Part shown: piece after piece, positions 1 through 5,933 of the stretch
Numbering within the stretch: the stretch's first letter is position 1
Layout of the letters: each line of letters starts with the position of its first letter
Assembly (NCBI GenBank): GCA_007118075.1
Contig: SKSH01000210.1
Location: 1-7,537, forward strand
Reading direction: 5' to 3'
DNA: 7,537 nucleotides
Source: Halobacteriales archaeon
GTDB taxonomy: Archaea; Halobacteriota; Halobacteria; Halobacteriales; SKSH01
Notes under the pieces: generated by a model
What the model saw: the letters and a program-made list of their open reading frames with translations, nothing else
The model's database searches: none
Told to the model about the DNA's origin: nothing
Program-made: the position numbers and the translations under genes

Positions 1-1624
1 ACTGTTGAATGAGTCGACTGGTGGCGAATGCATCCTCGATCGGGACCGGGGCGACGTTCTTCCCCGTCGATAAGACGATGATCTCCTTGAGCCGTTCTCG
101 GAATACGAAGAAGCCATCGGGTTGTTCTTCGACGATATCACCAGTTTTGAACCAGCCGTCATCGGTGAAGGCCTCTGCGTTCGCCTCCGGATTATCGAGG
201 TACCCTTGGGTCACGTTCGGGCCTTTGACCAAGAGCTCACCGACCGAACCTGCATCCCCGGCATCATCGGGAATCCGGACGTCCGTATCCAATTTGGTAT
301 CGACCTCGGTCAACGCCGGACCGATCGTCCCGATCTGTGGTGCTTCAGGAGGATTGGCCGTCAACACCGGTGCCGTCTCCGTCAGGCCATAGCCCTCCAG
401 GATCGGCAGGCCCATCCCATGATACAGGGCATTGAGATCCTTCGAGAGGCTCCCACCACCACTGATCATGAACTCGAGCTTTCCACCGAGTGCCTCGCGG
501 ACGGTGCTGAACACCAGCCGATCTGCGATCGACCGCTTGAGCCGTAGCCAGGCACCAGGTTGCTCTGACCAATGGTAGGCCTGACCGACATCGGTCGCCC
601 AGTTGAAGATTCGAGCTTTGACGGCTGAGGACTCCGCCTGTTTGCGGATCGCCCGGTACATCTGCTCGTAGACGCGAGGGACCGAGGTTGCCGCGGTCGG
701 TTCGACGAGGGCGAAATCCTCTTGGAGTGTCTCCGGAGACTCTGCATACGCCACGCTTGCACCGGAGAGGAACATCATGAAATGGCCGCCCAATCGCTCG
801 AAGACGTGAGCAAGTGGAAGGTATGACACCACCCTGGTCTCCTCGGTGATGGCTCCAACCTCTGGGGGCTTGTCCGGCCGCGGTCCAAAGCGACGACGCA
901 CCTGGTTCACGTTCGATCGGAAGTTCCAGTGTGTCAGGAGGACTCCCTTCGGTGGACCAGTGGTCCCGCTTGTGTAGATGATACTTGCTAGACCATCGAT
1001 GTCGGAAACATCCAACCATGATCGATACGCCTCCGGATCGAAATCTGCGGCACCGAGCTCATGGATATCCGCAAGCAAAAAGACATCTTCACGGTCGAGT
1101 GCTGGATGTTCGCCCACATTATCGATGACGACGACCCACTCGACCGTCTCGAGGTCGTCTTCGACGGAGAGGAATCGGTCCAGCAACTCCTCATTCTCGA
1201 TGATGACACCCTTCGCTCCTGGGTGATTGAGGAGATAGGTAAGTTGATTCGGGGAAGAGGTCGGATAGACCGTCGTCACCACCCCTCCAGCGGCGAGGAT
1301 GGCAAAGTCGGCCTGTGCCCACTCCATCCGAGTGTGGGCGAACATTGCCACGCGATCCTCGGCTTGCAGGCCGATGGCGCGAAAGCCGCTGGCGAGGTTC
1401 CTGACAATCGAGCGCATATCGTCGTAGGTGATCGAACGGAACTCACCAGCTGGGGCTGGTTCGAGGACCGAATCGACAAGCGATCGGTCGTAGACACCAC
1501 CCTTGTAATACTGCGCCGGGCGTGAACCGTGCCGATCAGCGGCTGCTTCGAAGGCATTCGGGAGGGTATCCTCACCGATCACCGCATCCTCGTAGGCCAA
1601 TTCAGCCTCGATTAATGCTGACAT
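1..1624 (-). CDS. Long-chain acyl-CoA synthetase (AMP-forming), 3' end outside window
   Basis: This enzyme of the ANL superfamily should activate a fatty or other carboxylic acid with ATP to an acyl-adenylate and transfer it to coenzyme A in the cytoplasm. The frame is open from the ATG at 1624 to the window edge: 541 residues, no stop or frameshift. Motifs in order: the phosphate-binding loop YTSGTTGPPKG at residues 217-227, YLPLAHVFER at 268-277, the adenylate motif GYGLTET at 411-417, FKTGD at 492-496, and the C-terminal hinge region RLKEIIVLSTGKNVAP at 511-526. The last resembles FadD15-type long-chain ligases more than acetyl-CoA synthetases. Family members are usually 600-660 residues, so roughly 60-120 residues, including the catalytic lysine region, are missing at the left. 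The 1624 start is the only ATG, GTG or TTG in this frame near the 5' end, and an AT-rich box sits about 26 bases upstream, as expected for a leaderless haloarchaeal transcript. The gene follows the metallo-hydrolase gene on the same strand. Substrate chain length cannot be read from sequence. Confidence 0.93.
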   Translation of the reverse strand, partial: MSALIEAELAYEDAVIGEDTLPNAFEAAADRHGSRPAQYYKGGVYDRSLVDSVLEPAPAGEFRSITYDDMRSIVRNLASGFRAIGLQAEDRVAMFAHTRMEWAQADFAILAAGGVVTTVYPTSSPNQLTYLLNHPGAKGVIIENEELLDRFLSVEDDLETVEWVVVIDNVGEHPALDREDVFLLADIHELGAADFDPEAYRSWLDVSDIDGLASIIYTSGTTGPPKGVLLTHWNFRSNVNQVRRRFGPRPDKPPEVGAITEETRVVSYLPLAHVFERLGGHFMMFLSGASVAYAESPETLQEDFALVEPTAATSVPRVYEQMYRAIRKQAESSAVKARIFNWATDVGQAYHWSEQPGAWLRLKRSIADRLVFSTVREALGGKLEFMISGGGSLSKDLNALYHGMGLPILEGYGLTETAPVLTANPPEAPQIGTIGPALTEVDTKLDTDVRIPDDAGDAGSVGELLVKGPNVTQGYLDNPEANAEAFTDDGWFKTGDIVEEQPDGFFVFRERLKEIIVLSTGKNVAPVPIEDAFATSRLIQQ

Positions 1625-1625
1625 A

Positions 1626-1643
1626 CCTCGTACATACGCGAGG
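1626..1643. repeat. Inverted repeat CCTCG-N8-CGAGG just before the acyl-CoA synthetase start
   Basis: CCTCG at 1626-1630 and CGAGG at 1639-1643 are perfect inverted copies with eight bases between. The element ends one base before the start codon and lies between the candidate TATA box and the ATG, where a bound repressor would block polymerase. If the upstream gene is read through, it could also fold in mRNA. A 5-bp arm can arise by chance, so this is a candidate operator at most. Confidence 0.25.
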
Positions 1644-1654
1644 TTAACAAAAAC
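1644..1654 (-). promoter_or_regulatory. Candidate TATA box of the acyl-CoA synthetase gene
   Basis: Read on the minus strand, GTTTTTGTTAA is centred about 26 bases before the ATG at 1624. That is the distance from TATA box to transcription start in archaea, so the transcript would begin at or next to the start codon. GAGGT directly abuts the ATG and is too close to act as a ribosome-binding site, which also favours leaderless initiation. The assignment rests on position and base composition only. The same T tract could instead end transcription of the upstream hydrolase gene. Confidence 0.4.
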
Positions 1655-1671
1655 GATTGCCGGTTTACCGG
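1649..1671 (-). terminator. Possible weak terminator after the metallo-hydrolase gene
   Basis: CCGGTTTACCGG at 1660-1671 is an inverted repeat that contains the hydrolase stop codon. On the minus strand the RNA could form a 4-bp CCGG stem with a TAAA loop. Six bases after the repeat comes a run of five T (1649-1653 on the plus strand). Haloarchaeal termination mostly depends on T tracts, so this could stop or thin transcription before the ligase. The stem is short and the T run modest; read-through into the ligase is plausible. Confidence 0.3.
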
Positions 1672-2567
1672 TCCAGATAGTGGAATACACCGCGGGCGTT
1701 CATAGCCGTCTCACTGGTCGCCTTATCAGCACCCCACTCATCAATCGGGGCGTGTTTCTCGATGAGTTGTTTGATGGCCGCCTCATCATCGGGAGCTTGC
1801 TTTCGAACTGCTTCAACCTCTCCAACCCACGCAGTGAGGACCTCGCGGTAGCGATCCAGTACCGATGGATCCGAACATGGACCGAAATGTGAGTATAACA
1901 GCACCGACGGTTCGAGTGCGGCGAGTCGGTCGAGGTCGGATAGGTTCTGTTCGAGATCAAAATCGGGTGGTGGGGTGGTCGGTTTGACCGCACCGCTGGC
2001 TTGGACGAACAGTCCTGCTGCATCGGCCGTGAAGATCGCGGCATCCGAGGGGAGGTGAAAGGCATGTTGGTGTGGCGCATGCCCCGGTGCCTCGATGGCT
2101 ATGAGCTGTCGATCCCCAAGATCGAGTTCGTCTCCGTCTGCGAGCGGACGGATCCGTGACTCCTCGATCGGCTCCGGGTCGACGTAGTGCTTCCATTGGT
2201 CGCCGACGGCTGCCTTCGTCCCGGCGACGAGTCGTTCAGGATCGACGAGGTGGCGAACCCCACGCTCGTGGATGGCGACCGTCGCATTCTGACACGTCTT
2301 GGCCAGGAATCCTGCACCACCAGCGTGGTCCAGATGGACGTGCGTTGGGACGATGTATGCGAGGTCAGCACGCTCGACTCCGACCGCATCAAGCATGTCG
2401 AGGAGCAACTCAGCATTTGTCCCGATACCCGTCTCGACGAGTGTCGGTCGAGGGCCATCTAGCAGGTAGACCGAACCGTACGCCTTGGTGGCATACATCC
2501 CAGTATCGACATACCAACAATCCTCGACCAATCCCGGATCGACTTGGCTGATAGCTCCGATACCCAT
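1665..2567 (-). CDS. Metallo-beta-lactamase-fold hydrolase (glyoxalase II-like)
   Basis: This is a 300-residue soluble hydrolase of the metallo-beta-lactamase fold with a complete two-metal site. The first motif is THVHLDH at residues 75-81, giving H76, H78, D80 and H81. Further ligands are H163 in APGHAPH, D182 in TADAAG and H227 in YSHFGP. The N-terminus with YVDTGMY followed by VETGIGTN, and the C-terminus NARGVFHYLDR, fit a haloarchaeal family annotated only as MBL-fold metallo-hydrolase as I recall it. The natural substrate is unknown; thioester, lactone or phosphoester hydrolysis are all possible for the fold. I chose the ATG at 2567 because the family starts MxxGxV just before the YVDTGMY strand. 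An ATG at 2594 or TTG at 2663 would add 9 or 32 residues unlike the family, and the TTG would run to the very start of serS. No Shine-Dalgarno sequence precedes any of these starts. The ligase gene follows 40 bp downstream on the same strand, suggesting possible co-transcription. Confidence 0.9.
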   Translation of the reverse strand: MGIGAISQVDPGLVEDCWYVDTGMYATKAYGSVYLLDGPRPTLVETGIGTNAELLLDMLDAVGVERADLAYIVPTHVHLDHAGGAGFLAKTCQNATVAIHERGVRHLVDPERLVAGTKAAVGDQWKHYVDPEPIEESRIRPLADGDELDLGDRQLIAIEAPGHAPHQHAFHLPSDAAIFTADAAGLFVQASGAVKPTTPPPDFDLEQNLSDLDRLAALEPSVLLYSHFGPCSDPSVLDRYREVLTAWVGEVEAVRKQAPDDEAAIKQLIEKHAPIDEWGADKATSETAMNARGVFHYLDR

Positions 2568-2662
2568 GGCTGCATTGGCGCACGGCAATGCCATAGTCGT
2601 CCCGCTCTTGAGCGCCAGAGCCACACCGTTTTTGTCGAGTCCTGCAGTAGAAGTCCCAATCA
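2568..2662. promoter_or_regulatory. Divergent promoter region between the metallo-hydrolase gene and serS
   Basis: This 95-bp gap must hold the start signals of two divergent genes. For serS, the T-rich stretch GTTTTTG at 2628-2634 is 29-35 bases before the ATG, and no Shine-Dalgarno sequence is present. For the hydrolase, the minus-strand CGACTATGG around 2591-2599 is about 24-32 bases before the ATG at 2567, again without a Shine-Dalgarno sequence. Both fit leaderless or very short-leader transcripts. Neither box is a strong TATA match, so their exact positions are tentative. Confidence 0.35.
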
Positions 2663-4051
2663 ATGCTCGATAGGAACGTCGTTCGCGAGAAACCAGATCG
2701 CGTCAGATGGGCGATTGAGACGAAGGGTGTCGATATCGCAGATCTTGATGCGATCATCGAGATGGACGAGCGATGGCGGGAGCTCAAAGCAGAAGGTGAT
2801 GACCTCCGTCGACAGCGCAACGAGATCAGCGAGCGCATCGGTGAGCTCAAACGAGCCGGTGATGAGGCGGAGGCCGAGGAGGCGATCAAGCAATCTGGTA
2901 CCCTCAAATCACAGCTCGATGCCGTCGAGGAGGAGGCTGACGACCTCGAAGAGCGCATCCGCAAGCAGGAACTACTCCTCCCGAACATTCCCCACGATGA
3001 CGCCCCCGACGGCGAGGACGAGGCAGACAACGTGGAAGTCCATCGCTGGGGGTTCGATCAAATCCGCGAGCTCCCTGAGGAGATCATCCCGCACTATGAT
3101 CTCGCTGAAGAAATGGAGCTCATCGATTTCTCACGAGGGGCCAAGGTGGCCGGTGGTGGTTTTCAGTTCCTCAAGGGAGACGGTGCGCGTCTTGAATATG
3201 CCCTACTGATGTTCATGCTCGAATTACACCGAGAAGAACACGGATATCACGATATCTTCCCGCCGATCCCGGTCAAGAGCACAGCGATGCAAGGGACGGG
3301 ACAATTCCCCAAGTTCTTCGTTGACGATGCGTTTCGTATCGGCGGTAAAAACGATGAGCCATACGATGATGACGACTTGTGGCTCTTACCGACTGCAGAG
3401 GTACCAGTGACCAACATGTATGCAGGTGAGATCTTGCTCGATGAGGATCTCCCGCTCAAGCACGTTGCATTCTCGCCAAACTTCCGTCGAGAGGCAGGAG
3501 AGCATGGTACTCAGACGCGAGGCTACGTCCGGGTCCATCAGTTCAACAAGGTCGAACTGGTCAACTTCGTCCGTCCCGACGAGAGCGACAAGCGACACGA
3601 AGGACTCGTCCGGGAGGCTGAAGAGGTCCTTCGTCGGCTTGGGCTCCCCTATCGTGTCATCGAGATCTGTACCGGGGACATGGGCACACCACACCATCGG
3701 CAGTTCGACCTCGAGGTATGGGCACCGGCCGATGACATGCCAGATGGACCTGAACGTGGTGGGCGGTGGCTCGAGGTTTCATCCGCGTCGAACTTTACGG
3801 ACTTTCAGGCTCGACGTGCGGGCCTGCGATATCGTCCAGAACGCCACGAATCGGCTGAATATATCCACACGCTCAACGCGTCAGGAATCGCCCTCCCAAG
3901 GGCAGTCGTCGCCATCATGGAGTACTATCAAAATGATGACGGGACAATCACCATCCCCGAGGTATTACGGCCATACATGAACGGACAAGAGATTATCGAG
4001 GGCCACGATCCGGTCGGAGAGAGTGCGGTCGGTGCTGGTCGGCGAGACTGA
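2663..4051 (+). CDS. serS: Seryl-tRNA synthetase (bacterial-like class II form)
   Basis: The enzyme charges tRNA-Ser (and tRNA-Sec where present) with serine, using ATP, in the cytoplasm. At 462 residues it is slightly longer than typical bacterial SerRS (about 420-430). Residues about 25-105 form the charged two-helix coiled-coil arm that grips the long variable arm of tRNA-Ser. The class II core follows: LPTAEVPVTN at 242-251 with the serine-binding TAE, motif 2 FRREAGEHGTQTRGYVRVHQ at 274-293, QFNKVE at 293-298, and motif 3 around GIALPRAVVAIMEYYQ at 408-423, with R413 as the ATP-binding arginine, then IPEVLRPYM at 431-439. The short segment GGKNDEPYDDDDLW at 227-240 and several Asp/Glu-rich stretches are typical of salt-in halophile proteins. 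This is not the divergent methanogen-type SerRS; haloarchaea carry the bacterial-like form. The ATG at 2663 gives the usual N-terminus MLDRNVVREKPD with no extension. The gene is divergent from the hydrolase gene and lies 109 bp before the Rieske gene. Confidence 0.97.
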   Translation: MLDRNVVREKPDRVRWAIETKGVDIADLDAIIEMDERWRELKAEGDDLRRQRNEISERIGELKRAGDEAEAEEAIKQSGTLKSQLDAVEEEADDLEERIRKQELLLPNIPHDDAPDGEDEADNVEVHRWGFDQIRELPEEIIPHYDLAEEMELIDFSRGAKVAGGGFQFLKGDGARLEYALLMFMLELHREEHGYHDIFPPIPVKSTAMQGTGQFPKFFVDDAFRIGGKNDEPYDDDDLWLLPTAEVPVTNMYAGEILLDEDLPLKHVAFSPNFRREAGEHGTQTRGYVRVHQFNKVELVNFVRPDESDKRHEGLVREAEEVLRRLGLPYRVIEICTGDMGTPHHRQFDLEVWAPADDMPDGPERGGRWLEVSSASNFTDFQARRAGLRYRPERHESAEYIHTLNASGIALPRAVVAIMEYYQNDDGTITIPEVLRPYMNGQEIIEGHDPVGESAVGAGRRD

Positions 4052-4114
4052 ACCGCTCTATATCATGGTTCGATTGCAAAAATTGGTTTCAGCGAATCCT
4101 CTTGTGAATCGCCC

Positions 4115-4141
4115 CCATATGGACAAAGTATGTTCAATACT
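4115..4141 (+). promoter_or_regulatory. Candidate promoter and operator of the Rieske fusion gene
   Basis: CCATATGG at 4115-4122 is an AT-containing palindrome suited to be a TATA box for a transcript starting near 4144-4146. Immediately after it, AGTAT-GTTCA-ATACT at 4127-4141 is a perfect inverted repeat with 5-bp arms and a 5-bp spacer. It would sit between the TATA box and the transcription start, the classic place for an archaeal repressor site. The rest of the 109-bp gap (4052-4114) contains another TATA-like CTATATC right after the serS stop, a direct repeat GAATC at 4094-4098 and 4106-4110, and no clear T-run terminator for serS. Read-through from serS therefore cannot be excluded. 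Confidence 0.35.
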
Positions 4142-4145
4142 GACA

Positions 4146-4160
4146 CACCGGTGATTCACC
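4146..4160 (+). promoter_or_regulatory. Shine-Dalgarno sequence of the Rieske gene inside nested palindromes
   Basis: GGTGAT at 4150-4155 matches part of the archaeal ribosome-binding consensus GGAGGTGATC and ends five bases before the ATG at 4161, which supports that start. It lies inside two overlapping symmetric elements: CACCGGTG at 4146-4153, and GGTGA-T-TCACC at 4150-4160, which directly abuts the start codon. The match and spacing are seen in the sequence. Any role for the symmetry, such as protein binding or control of ribosome access, is inference. Confidence 0.5.
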
Positions 4161-5897
4161 ATGGCTGACGACTTCGTCGAGGTAGGCACTATCGAGGATG
4201 CGAAGTCCGACTCGCCACATGTCATCCGTATCGAGGGACGCTCGATCGGCCTATTCTATCACGATGAGGCGTTTCATGCAACCGATCTGCACTGTCCCCA
4301 CATGGGTTTCCCACTGACCGATGGAACCGTCGAGGATGGCATCCTTACCTGTCCGTGGCACCATGCCCGGTTCGAGCTGGACTGTGGTGACACCCTTGAT
4401 CCCTTCGCCGACGATGTGCAAACGTATCCGATCGAAATCCGCAATGGTGCGGTGTATGTCTCACCAACCCCGACGCGGGAGATGAGTCCAGGGGAACACT
4501 GGACCAGCAGACTCGAACACGGACTGCAAGAGGATATCAGCCTGATCATCGCCAAGGCGGTCCTCGGGCTTGCGGATGCAGGGATTGACTATCAAAAGCC
4601 GGTCGAACAAGGCGTTGCATTCGGGATCGCATACCGCGATGCTGGCTGGGGTCGTGGGTTGACGACCCTCGGTGTCATGGCGAATCTCCTGGACACCCTC
4701 GATCCAGAAGATCGCCATCGAGCCCTCTACGTTGGGCTGAGTGAGGTAGCAGATGAAAGTGCGGGGGAGCCACCGAGATTTGCCCAAGAACCGCTCTCGA
4801 ACGAAGCAGTGCCACCTGACCGCCTCAAGCGCTGGTTCACCGAATCAATCGAGGTCCGGGATGCAGATGGGAGTGAACGGGTGCTCCGGGCAGCCATCCG
4901 ATCGGGAATGGGACAAGACGCGCTCGCCGGGATGCTCGTCACCGCCGCAACCGACCACCTCTACCTCGATACCGGACACCGACTCGATTTCATCAACAAG
5001 GCGTTCGATACCCTCGATCACATCGGTTGGCAACACGTTGATACCGTCTTACCTAGCCTCGTTCCTGGCCTCGCCATGGCCGACCGTACAGAGGAATCTG
5101 CAAGCTGGCGTCAACCCGTCGATATCGCTGCACTCTGTTTTGAGGCCGCTGCCGAGCTTCCCGACCACGTTGCGGCTGGTGAGGAGGCGACATGGGAGGA
5201 ACCACCAGGGTTTGCCGACACCATTTTGGGCGATGATCCAGCGGCAATCATCAAAACCATCACCGATGCCATCGCCGCAGGTGCAACAGCCACCGAACTT
5301 GCCGAGATCCTCGCCTATTGTGGCGCCGTTCGGATCGCTCAATTCGGTACCTCGAATGAGTTTCGCGACTGGAACACCGTGCACCACACGTATACCTACC
5401 TCAACGCAGTGTATGGGTTGGCCTCTAGGACATCTGCAATCGAGGCCTACCGTGGGCTGTTCGATGGTGCGATGAACGTCTACCTCGATCGATTCCTCAA
5501 CACACCACCGGCCAATTTACCATCACCGAGGGGTGACGAAGATATCGATACCGCTCTCAACGAACTGCTCGATACCTTCGGACGAGAAGCAGATCAGACC
5601 GTGAATGAGGCTGGGAGGGCGACCGCTGCGTATCTGACAGCTGGCGGTGACACCGACCGTCTCAAGCGAGCCATCGGTGGTGCCCTTGTCCGTGAGGATG
5701 TCGGCTTCCATCCGAGACAGAACGTCGAAGCCGCTTTCCATCTCCATGCCGTCACGACTGATGATACCCGGGCAAACATTCATCTCATCGCCGCGGCGCG
5801 TTATCTCGCCGCTCACACCCCGACACGGCGTGCCGGTGAGCAGACATTCTCCATCGCAGACCGACTCAACCGTGGGGAGAAAATTCACGAAGATTGA
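4161..5897 (+). CDS. Rieske [2Fe-2S] protein fused to a large uncharacterised helical domain
   Basis: The 578-residue protein begins with a complete Rieske domain at residues about 1-105. C45-x-H47 (in CPHMGFPLTDG) and C64-x2-H67 (in CPWHHARFEL) are separated by 16 residues and would hold a [2Fe-2S] cluster. The extra disulphide cysteines of the bc1-complex Rieske proteins are absent, so it resembles ferredoxins and oxygenase components. No signal peptide or membrane segment is visible, pointing to the cytoplasm. Residues about 115-578 are alpha-helical in character and carry histidine-rich patches: DHLYLDTGHRLDF (265-277) with DHIGWQH (286-292), NTVHHTYTYLNAVY (405-418), and GFHPRQNVEAAFHLH (515-529). 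The end, RYLAAHTPTRR (547-557) and IADRLNRGE (565-573), resembles proteins I recall as Rieske (2Fe-2S) proteins in actinobacteria and other groups, none characterised to my knowledge. The cluster probably passes electrons to or from a site in the large domain, but that is inference. The ATG at 4161 is supported by a Shine-Dalgarno match. The gene follows serS and is convergent with the transporter genes. Confidence 0.85.
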   Translation: MADDFVEVGTIEDAKSDSPHVIRIEGRSIGLFYHDEAFHATDLHCPHMGFPLTDGTVEDGILTCPWHHARFELDCGDTLDPFADDVQTYPIEIRNGAVYVSPTPTREMSPGEHWTSRLEHGLQEDISLIIAKAVLGLADAGIDYQKPVEQGVAFGIAYRDAGWGRGLTTLGVMANLLDTLDPEDRHRALYVGLSEVADESAGEPPRFAQEPLSNEAVPPDRLKRWFTESIEVRDADGSERVLRAAIRSGMGQDALAGMLVTAATDHLYLDTGHRLDFINKAFDTLDHIGWQHVDTVLPSLVPGLAMADRTEESASWRQPVDIAALCFEAAAELPDHVAAGEEATWEEPPGFADTILGDDPAAIIKTITDAIAAGATATELAEILAYCGAVRIAQFGTSNEFRDWNTVHHTYTYLNAVYGLASRTSAIEAYRGLFDGAMNVYLDRFLNTPPANLPSPRGDEDIDTALNELLDTFGREADQTVNEAGRATAAYLTAGGDTDRLKRAIGGALVREDVGFHPRQNVEAAFHLHAVTTDDTRANIHLIAAARYLAAHTPTRRAGEQTFSIADRLNRGEKIHED

Positions 5898-5913
5898 CCC
5901 AATAACGAGCCTA

Positions 5914-5928
5914 CCTGCTACACGCAGG
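5914..5928. terminator. Small hairpin between convergent Rieske and transporter genes
   Basis: CCTGC-TACAC-GCAGG is a perfect 5-bp stem with a 5-base loop in the middle of the 36-bp gap between two convergent stop codons. Its position suits a shared end-of-transcript structure. No T run follows on either strand, so termination strength is doubtful, and transcripts from both sides may run into the opposite gene. Confidence 0.25.
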
Positions 5929-5933
5929 GCAAA

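Noticed and set aside
345..1019. Minus-strand open frame of 224 codons inside the ligase region, which could suggest a frameshifted or second gene
   Set aside because: The frame starting at ATG 1624 reads through the whole region without a stop and carries every expected ligase motif in order. The 345-1019 frame is an off-frame shadow with Arg/Ser/Gly-rich, motif-free sequence.
1061..1525. Plus-strand open frame of 154 codons opposite the ligase gene, with acidic composition resembling a real haloarchaeal protein
   Set aside because: It is antisense to conserved ligase coding sequence and has no promoter, ribosome-binding site or recognisable domain. Its acidic look comes from GAT/ATC codons reading alike on both strands.
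2568..2663. N-terminal extension of the metallo-hydrolase from TTG 2663 or ATG 2594
   Set aside because: The extra residues (GTSTAGLDKNGVALALKSG and following) look like translated promoter DNA. The longest version would reach the first base of the divergent serS gene, leaving no promoter. The family pattern starts at the ATG at 2567.
2841..2960. GAG/GCG-rich purine stretch in serS as a low-complexity repeat
   Set aside because: It encodes the charged coiled-coil arm normal for seryl-tRNA synthetases; the bias is explained by the protein.
4091..4111. GCGA...TCGC inverted arms and the direct repeat GAATC between serS and the Rieske gene as a terminator
   Set aside because: The stem is only 4 bp with a 13-base loop, and no T run follows; chance explains it.
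4161..4475. Possibility that the Rieske domain and the large domain are two genes joined by a sequencing error
   Set aside because: The frame is continuous through the junction at residues about 105-120. No second ribosome-binding site is apparent there, and uncharacterised fusion proteins with the same tail are known to me from bacteria.
4753..5475. Plus-strand open frame of 240 codons inside the Rieske gene
   Set aside because: It is out of frame with the Rieske protein, Ser/Pro/Arg-rich and motif-free, while the Rieske frame is continuous across it.
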